This document shows positions 1-4,568 of a stretch of DNA of 5,338 nt, piece by piece. The position numbers and the translations under genes were made by a program. The notes under the pieces are model-generated. The model did not search any database. It was not told the origin of the DNA and worked only from the letters and a program-made list of their open reading frames with translations. The stretch is from CAYVQB01 sp964453985 (lineage in GTDB: Bacteria; Babelota; Babeliae; Babelales; UASB340): the NCBI GenBank assembly GCA_964453985.1, contig CAYVQB010000060.1, positions 1 to 5,338 on the forward strand. Reading direction: 5' to 3'. Numbering within the stretch: the stretch's first letter is position 1; every line of letters begins with the position of its first letter.

Positions 1-31
1 TGAATATAATAAAGAAGATTTGTTTGAATAA
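1..31 (+). CDS. 3' end of a REP-associated (IS200-like) tyrosine transposase, truncated by window edge
   Basis: Reading from base 2, the frame gives EYNKEDLFE and then TAA at 29-31. By itself this is too short to identify. However, it is nearly identical at DNA level (33 of 35 bases over 1-35) to 414-448, which is the end of a longer remnant recognisable as the C-terminus of a RAYT/Y1 transposase. In that family the C-terminus typically reads like 'LL..yGVEYDxxYLW/F(D/E)', as recalled from the family and not searched. This copy has its own stop codon, unlike the remnant, and a GTAG-headed REP-like half site starts four bases after it. It may therefore be the end of an intact transposase whose body lies to the left. 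It could equally be another debris copy; the window cannot decide. Confidence 0.5.
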   Translation, partial: EYNKEDLFE

Positions 32-34
32 GAA

Positions 35-50
35 GTAGCCCGGAGGCATC
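35..50 (+). repeat. REP-like half site with GTAG head
   Basis: GTAGCCCGGAGGCATC matches 13 of 16 bases of 204-219, the first arm of the perfect-footed hairpin further right. Here the returning arm is missing, so it cannot form the same hairpin. It is probably a broken REP-like unit directly downstream of the transposase stop codon. Confidence 0.4.
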
Positions 51-56
51 TGTGAG

Positions 57-69
57 AAACGAATCGTTT
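57..69. repeat. short inverted repeat
   Basis: AAACGA and TCGTTT form 6-base arms around a single A. The site lies between the half REP site and the first complete two-hairpin unit. It is unlike the other palindromes in sequence, and with a one-base spacer it is more likely a protein-binding dyad or a chance palindrome than an RNA hairpin. Confidence 0.3.
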
Positions 70-100
70 GGGTTTTGTTGATGAAAGATTGAATGCAAAA

Positions 101-152
101 TCGCCCGTGGAAACGGGCCGACCTATGTAGCACAGTGCGGAAGCACCGGTGC
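101..152 (+). repeat. REP-like two-hairpin unit, copy 1 (direct)
   Basis: The first hairpin has stem GCCCGT/ACGGGC (103-108 with 113-118) and loop GGAA. A short linker, GACCTAT, leads into GTAG (127-130), the head of a second, partly degraded hairpin running to 152. The right part also contains the perfect 10-base palindrome GCACCGGTGC (143-152). The unit matches copy 3 (451-502) at 46 of 52 bases in the same orientation, and matches the reverse complement of 204-256. GTAG next to a hairpin foot is the known recognition arrangement for E. coli REP and its transposase TnpA-REP. The GC content contrasts sharply with the surrounding AT-rich DNA. Confidence 0.75.
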
Positions 153-157
153 GGTTA

Positions 158-185
158 TTGACATAATCCCATGGTTTTATAAGAT
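158..185 (+). promoter_or_regulatory. possible sigma70-type promoter
   Basis: There is a perfect TTGACA at 158-163 and a TAAGAT (4 of 6 to TATAAT) at 180-185, with a 16-base spacer. A start near 192 would transcribe straight into the hairpins of the inverted REP-like unit and stop at the T-run at 258-264, giving a structured RNA of about 70 bases. No reading frame with a ribosome binding site follows. The perfect -35 is suggestive, but AT-rich DNA gives many such matches. Confidence 0.35.
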
Positions 186-203
186 ATTTTTAAATGTAAG
201 AAA

Positions 204-256
204 GTAGCCCTGGGGCACCCGCCCTGGGCTACATAAGATGGCCCGCACTCGCGGGC
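204..256 (-). repeat. REP-like two-hairpin unit, copy 2 (inverted)
   Basis: Read on the minus strand this is the same unit as copies 1 and 3: GCCCGC/GCGGGC hairpin (256-251 with 246-241), linker with TTAT, GTAG (232-229), then the second hairpin. It matches copy 3 at 39 of 50 aligned bases. Its second hairpin is the best of the three: GTAGCCC (204-210) pairs with GGGCTAC (226-232), one T-T mismatch follows, then three more G-C pairs and a loop at 215-221. Direct-inverted-direct order of the copies resembles the BIME arrays formed by REP elements. Confidence 0.75.
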
Positions 257-264
257 ATTTTTTT
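241..264 (+). terminator. intrinsic terminator-like hairpin
   Basis: The 6-pair all-G/C stem GCCCGC/GCGGGC (241-246 with 251-256, loop ACTC) is followed by A and then seven T (258-264). This is the classic shape of a Rho-independent terminator for plus-strand transcripts. The stem is also the first hairpin of the inverted REP-like unit. It would stop transcription coming from the transposase side before the deubiquitinase gene. Confidence 0.6.
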
Positions 265-285
265 CGTCTATAAACAAGTATTTTA

Positions 286-480
286 AAAGCGGTTTTTTTT
301 GTTGATAAACCTTCTTTGAAGAGAACTAAAAATTATATTAACAATCAAGAAGATCATCATACCAAGGTTGATTTTGAAAAAGAATTTATTTCTTTGTTAG
401 ATTACTATGAAGTTGAATATAATAAAGAAGATTTATTTGAAGAAGAAGGATCGCCCGCGGGTGCGGGCCGACCTATGTAG
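286..480 (+). pseudogene. 5'-truncated REP-associated/IS200-like tyrosine transposase remnant
   Basis: The frame starting near 286 reads KAVFFVDKPSLKRTKNYINN, continues QEDHHTKVDFEKEF, and ends around LFEEEG. The pattern YIxNQExHH, then FxxEFxxLL, then VEY, is the C-terminal signature of Y1 (HUH) transposases of the RAYT/IS200-like type, recalled from the family. It keeps the presumed catalytic Tyr (codon 334-336) and the Gln four residues on (346-348), the YxxxQ motif. The N-terminal beta-sheet with the HUH metal-binding histidines is absent: an in-frame stop lies at 271-273, no start or ribosome binding site is seen, and a terminator-like REP unit sits directly upstream. At the 3' end the TAA of the copy at 29-31 corresponds to GAA (442-444), so the frame runs on into the adjoining REP-like unit to TAG at 478-480. 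It is dead as a transposase. Clear remnant; the exact subfamily is less certain. Confidence 0.75.
414..448 (+). repeat. direct repeat of bases 1-35 (transposase 3' end)
   Basis: Bases 1-35 and 414-448 match at 33 of 35 positions. The differences are G/A at the third base of a Leu codon (22 versus 435) and T/G at 29 versus 442, which turns the stop TAA into GAA. The two copies are followed by different REP-like sequences, so the similarity ends at the gene end. This suggests duplication of the transposase tail, not of a whole flanking block. Confidence 0.8.
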
Positions 481-502
481 CACAGTGCGGAAGCGCCTGT
501 GC
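451..502 (+). repeat. REP-like two-hairpin unit, copy 3 (direct)
   Basis: Hairpin one is GCCCGC/GCGGGC (453-458 with 463-468, loop GGGT). The linker GACCTAT leads to GTAG (477-480). In hairpin two, 480-485 pairs with 497-502, T486 is bulged, 487-489 pairs with 494-496, and the loop is GAAG. A bulged, GTAG-footed hairpin is the form bound by RAYT proteins in E. coli. The unit ends about 30 bases before the deubiquitinase ribosome binding site and replaces the stop region of the transposase remnant. Confidence 0.75.
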
Positions 503-530
503 ATAATTTTTAAATCCCTAAACTAAAATC

Positions 531-536
531 AAGGAG
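531..536 (+). promoter_or_regulatory. ribosome binding site of the deubiquitinase gene
   Basis: AAGGAG lies six bases upstream of ATG 543, which fixes that start. No convincing promoter was found between the REP-like unit and this site; CATAAT at 502-507 is the nearest -10-like sequence but has no matching -35. Confidence 0.8.
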
Positions 537-542
537 ACCCAA

Positions 543-2492
543 ATGAAAATAAATAAAACAAAAAATCTATTTTTTATAATTTTAATTCTTTTATTTTTTT
601 CTAAAATTCAGGCAACCCCGAATCGCGGGCTTGTGCAGTGTGGTAGTACTTGCTACATGAATGCTTCTCTTCAATGTCTTTGTAGTATTTCCGGCTTTAA
701 TGAAGTTTTGATTGCAAATAAAGATAAGTATGCAGAAAATTCTATTGCATCAAATTACATTACTGTTATCCAGGGAATGAGAGATTCAACAAAAGAAAGA
801 GAAGCTTATAATCCAAAGACTTTTGCGGGTCAAATGGCGCAAGCTTTTTTTGGGGCAAAAGGTTCGCAGCAGGATGCAGGCGAATTCCTAAGAAAGTTGT
901 TAGCTAATCGTCTTATGGGATGGGAAGATTTAAATTTAGATGCCCGCACAAAAAAAGATATAGAAACATATTTATCAAAATATGAAACTTCTTTTCAGCC
1001 GTCGGTCGAAAAGAAGAAAGAAAAATTGTTAGAAATATTTCAACAATTTGCCAAGACTCCAAGCAAGAATAAAAAAGAAGAAATAATTAATATTTTGAGT
1101 AAAGTTTCTGGCGATAAAGTAGCTGAAACAAAAGGCAACTGGGATAGCATTCTAGGTGAAATTGAAGAAGAAAGAAAGATAGAAAATTTAGATAGAATAG
1201 GGTTAAAGTTAAATGAAATACTGAAGGTAGATAAAGAAAGTGAGCAGGAAAGACTAACTGCTTTGATTGCTCCAATAAAGAATAACGATTCTTTAACGTT
1301 TTTGATTAACACTCTTAGAACGCCATATTTTAATTTTTGGCAAGATACGACTAATGTTTCTGATATCTTTAAATTTAAAAAAGGAGAAATCACGTGGGAG
1401 TCGATTTTATCATTACCTATTCCCAAAGGAACTTTAATAGATTGCTTAGACGAGTATAATAAAAAAGAAATAGTAGAAGATCAGGAAGGTTGGAAAAAAA
1501 GATCTGCTTTTCATGATTTGCCAAAAATTTTTATAGTTGCTTTATCAAGGTTTAAGGGCACGGGAAAAGATTCAACGTCTGTATCATTTCCTCTTGAAGG
1601 TCTTGATATGAGAAAACATCTCTCACATGAATCAACGATGAAATATTTTGATAAACATACAAAATATAATCTAATTGGTACGGTTATTCATAGTGGTTCT
1701 CTTGGTGGAGGTCATTATTGGGCTTATACAAAAGATAATGAGAATAAATGGTATAAATATAATGATTCGGATACGCCTGTTATTGCAAATATGAAACTCA
1801 TTGCTGATTCTGGAATGGATAAAGGCGCAACTCCTTATGTGCTTTTTTATCAATTAGATGAAAACTCTAAAACAGCTAAACAAGTTTTAGAAAAATTTCT
1901 TATAGGTTTTACAAAAGAAAAATTATGGGAATACGTTAAAAATGTGGTAGAAAAGCTTGGTTCAAAGATTGATAATATCGAACAATTAAAGACTAATCTT
2001 AATGGCTTAGAAAAAATTAAAGATATTAATGACGCAGATGTTGAGGAGCTTTATAAAAAATTAGCGCTACTTGTTATAGATGGAGCTGGCGCAGATTTGG
2101 GCTTGTTAAAAAAAGAAACAAAAAAAGAAGATCAGGAAAAAAACACTCAGTATTTTAAGGGTGTAAAAAAAGAAGTTTCTACTTGGATACAGGAGCTCTT
2201 TGGAACAAATAAAAAAGCACCATATTTATCTCGTTTAGTAAAAACATATCAAAGCAAGCTAGCTGTAGATAAATTCTTGAGCGTTAATGGTGACGATTTA
2301 TCTGATTCAGGTAAAAAGTGGCAAGAACTTTATATGAAAATGAAAAAAACAAATGAAGACCATAAATTAAATTTAAAAATAGTGTTTGAGCAATTAAAGA
2401 AAGAACATATTCCCAAAAATAAACGTGAACGAAGAGATACGACTGACTTTACGATACCTGCTTTGACTTTGTATCAACAGGTAGGCTTTTAA
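543..2492 (+). CDS. exported ubiquitin-specific protease (USP, peptidase C19) family protein
   Basis: Probable cysteine protease removing ubiquitin, most plausibly from host proteins. Residues 1-24 form a signal peptide: Lys-rich start, hydrophobic core FFIILILLFF, likely cut after IQA. The catalytic domain begins at once. The Cys box GLVQCGSTCYMN (29-40) carries nucleophile Cys37; QQDAGEF is at 109-115; LPKIFIVALSRF is at 326-337; the His box GGGHYWAY holds His391; WYKYND gives Asn407 as the likely third catalytic residue, where many USPs have Asp. Oddities: the usual oxyanion Asn five residues before the Cys is Gln32; the paired CxxC motifs of the USP zinc finger are missing; a charged helical insertion fills about 130-265; and a Lys/Glu-rich region of unknown function fills 440-649. 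An AAGGAG site supports the start. It is single-gene, between a REP/transposase island and a convergent operon. The family call is very secure; activity and host targeting are inferred. Confidence 0.93.
   Translation: MKINKTKNLFFIILILLFFSKIQATPNRGLVQCGSTCYMNASLQCLCSISGFNEVLIANKDKYAENSIASNYITVIQGMRDSTKEREAYNPKTFAGQMAQAFFGAKGSQQDAGEFLRKLLANRLMGWEDLNLDARTKKDIETYLSKYETSFQPSVEKKKEKLLEIFQQFAKTPSKNKKEEIINILSKVSGDKVAETKGNWDSILGEIEEERKIENLDRIGLKLNEILKVDKESEQERLTALIAPIKNNDSLTFLINTLRTPYFNFWQDTTNVSDIFKFKKGEITWESILSLPIPKGTLIDCLDEYNKKEIVEDQEGWKKRSAFHDLPKIFIVALSRFKGTGKDSTSVSFPLEGLDMRKHLSHESTMKYFDKHTKYNLIGTVIHSGSLGGGHYWAYTKDNENKWYKYNDSDTPVIANMKLIADSGMDKGATPYVLFYQLDENSKTAKQVLEKFLIGFTKEKLWEYVKNVVEKLGSKIDNIEQLKTNLNGLEKIKDINDADVEELYKKLALLVIDGAGADLGLLKKETKKEDQEKNTQYFKGVKKEVSTWIQELFGTNKKAPYLSRLVKTYQSKLAVDKFLSVNGDDLSDSGKKWQELYMKMKKTNEDHKLNLKIVFEQLKKEHIPKNKRERRDTTDFTIPALTLYQQVGF
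2455..2490 (+). terminator. weak terminator-like hairpin at the end of the deubiquitinase gene
   Basis: TACCTG (2455-2460) pairs with CAGGTA (2478-2483), and inside it TTGA (2463-2466) pairs with TCAA (2474-2477), leaving a 2-base bulge and a 7-base loop. GGC and then TTTT (2487-2490) follow. The stem is AT-rich in part and the T-run is short, so termination would be inefficient. It lies inside the coding region because the neighbouring gene converges with no space between. Confidence 0.3.
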
Positions 2493-2933
2493 TTAAGGTT
2501 TTGTCTGAGTCATGATTTTTTCCATAAGTTTATAATAATCATATATTTTCCTGATTACACTATTTGCTAAAATCTCTTTGTATGCATGAGAAGTGAGATT
2601 TCTATCATCAACCATTTGAATTAACTCTTCACATTCTTGTGTATCAACGAAGCTTGCGCTAAAACATTCCCGGAATATTGCTTTTGGATAGATTCGCTCT
2701 ATCCCTTTTTTTATCAAAAAATAAAGTTTTAAGTATTTCCAAAGAGTGTCTACAGAGTATTTAAAACGTTGAATTAAGGAGTCACGTAGTATCTTAAGCT
2801 CTTCTTCTTGCTTGTCTGAATTTATAAAATCTAGAAATTTTATATTTTTTTCTTTTTCTATAAAGTTAAACAATTTGTTTAGACTTTCTATGGTTTTATG
2901 AGCTGTTTCATGTTTTAATTCTAGCTTTTCCAT
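2493..2933 (-). CDS. HEPN-domain protein, HI0074/HepT-like partner of a minimal nucleotidyltransferase
   Basis: A 146-residue all-helical protein. The motif RNLTSHAY (111-118) is an exact RX4HXY, with Arg111 and His116 as in HEPN ribonuclease sites and Tyr118 at the position that MntA-type antitoxins AMPylate in HepT toxins. The surrounding 'DDRNLTSHAYKE' is typical of the HI0074 group (nucleotidyltransferase substrate-binding proteins), paired with HI0073-type enzymes. Its ATG lies 13 bases inside the end of the nucleotidyltransferase gene, and only a weak GGTG precedes it, so translation is probably coupled. Gene order (enzyme first, HEPN second) follows HI0073-HI0074 rather than hepT-mntA of Shewanella. 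Likely role: toxin RNase or bound partner in a toxin-antitoxin pair. Family is confident; RNase activity is inferred from the intact motif. Its stop directly abuts the stop of the deubiquitinase gene on the other strand. Confidence 0.88.
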   Translation of the reverse strand: MEKLELKHETAHKTIESLNKLFNFIEKEKNIKFLDFINSDKQEEELKILRDSLIQRFKYSVDTLWKYLKLYFLIKKGIERIYPKAIFRECFSASFVDTQECEELIQMVDDRNLTSHAYKEILANSVIRKIYDYYKLMEKIMTQTKP

Positions 2934-3211
2934 AATACACCATGTTTTAAAATTTGTTCTTTCATTTTATCATCAACACTATGTAGATCGACTACATCTA
3001 CAAAATAGGGGATTATTGATTTTTCTATTTCCTCTTTTATTAGGCCTAATATCTTTGAAGAAATTTCTTTTTGATTATCAAGAGCAATATCTATGTCAGA
3101 GCTACGAACATGGGATCCTTGTGCTCTTGAGCCAAATAAATAAATCTTGCATTCAACTAAATGCTTTTCTATAATATTTATTAGTATAGATCTATATTTT
3201 TTTTGTACCAT
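2921..3211 (-). CDS. minimal nucleotidyltransferase (MNT, HI0073/MntA-like)
   Basis: A 96-residue protein of the polymerase-beta-like nucleotidyltransferase fold in its minimal form. The signature GSRAQG (27-32) continues to DID (39-41), giving the GSX10DXD motif that binds metal and nucleotide; Asp72 in VDVVDL is the likely third carboxylate. Related MNT antitoxins (MntA) transfer AMP to a Tyr of the partner HEPN toxin and silence it; HI0073 is the structurally known relative. The ATG at 3211 is chosen over an in-frame TTG one codon earlier because GGAG at 3220-3217 is five bases from the ATG but only two from the TTG. This ATG shares its A with the TGA stop of the ATPase gene (TGATG), and the 3' end overlaps the HEPN gene by 13 bases, so all three are translationally coupled. 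All catalytic residues seem present. Confidence 0.9.
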   Translation of the reverse strand: MVQKKYRSILINIIEKHLVECKIYLFGSRAQGSHVRSSDIDIALDNQKEISSKILGLIKEEIEKSIIPYFVDVVDLHSVDDKMKEQILKHGVLWKS

Positions 3212-4380
3212 CAAAACTCCATATTACCCAAATTTTTCCAAGAAACAACATTTCCCAAAGTTCGTTTTTGGGTTTGATTTCCGCCATAAACAATAATAGG
3301 TTTCTGGCTATTCTCTACTTGCTTTGTAAACCATGTAATCGTATCAAAAAAACTGTTGTTCATTGTTTCTGATGCTTTTATTTCTATGGGTATGATTTTG
3401 TCGCCTAATTCTATAATTAAATCTACTTCATTCTTATTGCTATCCCGAAAGAACGTTAGGGAATAATTAAGCCCCTGTGCTTTAAGCTGTTTTATTATAT
3501 CGACAACGACCATATTTTCAAAAAGAGCTCCATATATTGTTCTTTTTTTGATAATTAACTCTAGGTTAACTCCCATAAGTGTTGCTGCAAGGCCCACATC
3601 ATAAAAATATAATTTTGGTGATTTTGTAATGCGTTTTCCTAAATTATCGTGATAAGAAGGTAATAAAAATAATATAAAGCTTGTTTCAAGTAGGCCAAGC
3701 CAACTTCTTGCGGTACTTATGCTAATCCCGCAATTTGCAGCCAGATCTGTAAAATTTAAAGTTGTTCCAATTCGTAAGGCGCACAGTTGCATAAACTTTT
3801 TAAAAGCTAGTATATCATCAATATTTCTTATACTTCTTATGTCTCTTTCAACATAGGTTGAGATGTAGTTCTTGTAGTATTCCTGAGCATTAACTTGTGA
3901 TTGATAAACTCTAGGATAAAACCCTTTATGTATCTGGTCTTCTGCACGGTCACAGAGCAAACTTGCTCCCGTTAACTCTTTTATAGAGAAAGGTAGAAGT
4001 GTATAAAAGTATACTCTTCCTGCTAATGATTCACTTATTTTTTCATGCAATAAGAAATTTTGAGATCCAGACAGGATGTAATAGCCGTTTCTAGGGTTTT
4101 TATCTACTTCAACTTTTAATTGTGAAAATAGTTTGGGAGCATATTGAGCTTCATCAATTATTACCCCTTTTTCATTTTTATAACTGTTTAAAAACCCTTT
4201 AGGGTCTTTGTTTGCAAAATCAAAAATTTCAGCATCTTGCATATCCAGATAAGCATAATCATTAAAGATTTTTTTAATTAGAGTACTTTTTCCCGATTGC
4301 CTTGGTCCAATGACCGCTACAATTGGAACCTGTTTTGCACCAGACTTAATATTAGGTGTTAAATCTCTTTTAATAAACAT
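3211..4380 (-). CDS. AAA_14/DUF4143 family ATPase with C-terminal nuclease-like domain
   Basis: A 389-residue protein, normal full length for this widespread family. The N-terminal AAA domain has Walker A GPRQSGKST (25-33), Walker B GVIIDEAQ (72-79, Asp76-Glu77), a sensor-like SGSQN (104-108) and a possible arginine finger in LAGR (Arg122). YVERDIR (176-182) marks entry into the C-terminal part, followed by a helix-turn-helix-like stretch at about 207-235. The DUF4143 region then shows residues arranged like a PD-(D/E)XK nuclease fold: Glu288 in GALFENMVV, Asp320 in NEVDLI, and Glu333-x-Lys335 in PIEIKAS. The family's biological role is not settled; DNA binding or cleavage is an inference from these residues. 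AAGAGG (4391-4386) lies five bases upstream of the ATG. It is first in the operon, overlapping the nucleotidyltransferase start by one base, which suggests joint function or shared regulation with the MNT-HEPN pair. Confidence 0.92.
   Translation of the reverse strand: MFIKRDLTPNIKSGAKQVPIVAVIGPRQSGKSTLIKKIFNDYAYLDMQDAEIFDFANKDPKGFLNSYKNEKGVIIDEAQYAPKLFSQLKVEVDKNPRNGYYILSGSQNFLLHEKISESLAGRVYFYTLLPFSIKELTGASLLCDRAEDQIHKGFYPRVYQSQVNAQEYYKNYISTYVERDIRSIRNIDDILAFKKFMQLCALRIGTTLNFTDLAANCGISISTARSWLGLLETSFILFLLPSYHDNLGKRITKSPKLYFYDVGLAATLMGVNLELIIKKRTIYGALFENMVVVDIIKQLKAQGLNYSLTFFRDSNKNEVDLIIELGDKIIPIEIKASETMNNSFFDTITWFTKQVENSQKPIIVYGGNQTQKRTLGNVVSWKNLGNMEF
3217..3220 (-). promoter_or_regulatory. 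ribosome binding site deciding the nucleotidyltransferase start
   Basis: GGAG on the minus strand lies within the last codons of the ATPase gene (ATG GAG TTT TGA). The spacing of five bases to the ATG at 3211 favours that start over the TTG at 3214. Confidence 0.65.
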
Positions 4381-4412
4381 ATAGACCTCTTCAGTTTATG
4401 AAAATCGCAACA

Positions 4413-4437
4413 TATGACTTATGAATATCATAACATA
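4413..4437. promoter_or_regulatory. dyad-symmetric operator candidate upstream of the ATPase-MNT-HEPN operon
   Basis: The inner arms TTATGA (4419-4424) and TCATAA (4428-4433) flank ATA. Outer arms TATG (4413-4416) and CATA (4434-4437) extend the dyad, with AC unpaired on the left. It covers the predicted -10 box of the operon, the place expected for an autoregulatory repressor site. AT-rich DNA makes short dyads common, so this is tentative. Confidence 0.35.
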
Positions 4438-4455
4438 GAATAGGCCTAATTTCAC
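4427..4455 (-). promoter_or_regulatory. predicted promoter of the ATPase-MNT-HEPN operon
   Basis: On the minus strand, GTGAAA (4455-4450, 4 of 6 to TTGACA) and TATGAT (4432-4427, 5 of 6 to TATAAT) are separated by 17 bases. The implied start near 4420 gives a leader of about 40 bases before the ATPase ATG. Confidence 0.4.
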
Positions 4456-4493
4456 GTTTTATTTGGAAAAAGTCTGATTTTTCTTAATTTTAA

Positions 4494-4522
4494 TTGCCTT
4501 TATTTTGAATTTAAAGTATACC
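4494..4522 (+). promoter_or_regulatory. weak promoter candidate for the exported membrane protein gene
   Basis: TTGCCT (4494-4499) and TATACC (4517-4522) are 17 bases apart, each 4 of 6 to consensus. The start would fall near 4529, about 40 bases before the ATG at 4569. The rest of the 188-base divergent intergenic region holds only the dyad and the minus-strand promoter described separately. Confidence 0.28.
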
Positions 4523-4568
4523 ATACCTGATTAAGTTTAAATTTTAAAGATATTAATAGTTTGGGCTA

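Noticed and set aside
93..161. Small open frame of 22 codons starting MQNRPWKRAD across the first REP-like unit
   Set aside because: It has no ribosome binding site, its composition comes from the GC-rich hairpins, and it is better explained as a chance frame through the repeat.
204..256. Riboswitch or attenuator controlling the deubiquitinase gene
   Set aside because: The structure lies about 290 bases upstream of the gene with a transposase remnant between, and the same unit recurs on both strands, so a repeat-element origin explains it better.
35..502. CRISPR array as an explanation for the repeats
   Set aside because: There are only three units, irregularly spaced, in alternating orientation, and separated by transposase debris. 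No spacer-repeat regularity or cas gene is seen.
1040..1426. Minus-strand open frame of 128 codons, and a second of 62 codons at 1087-1275
   Set aside because: Both lie wholly inside the well-supported deubiquitinase gene, have low-complexity Ser/Leu/Phe content typical of antisense shadow frames, and show no domain.
1671..1853. Minus-strand open frame of 60 codons
   Set aside because: It is antisense to the conserved His box of the deubiquitinase and is a shadow frame.
3041..4450. 10-base sequence TAGGCCTAAT occurring at 3041-3050 and 4441-4450
   Set aside because: One copy is inside the nucleotidyltransferase coding sequence and the core TAGGCCTA is a short palindrome; two copies are not enough to claim a site.
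4466..4483. GAAAAA/TTTTTC inverted repeat in the divergent intergenic region
   Set aside because: It is almost all A-T pairs, weak as a hairpin, has no G/C core or following T-run outside the stem, and is expected by chance in such AT-rich DNA.
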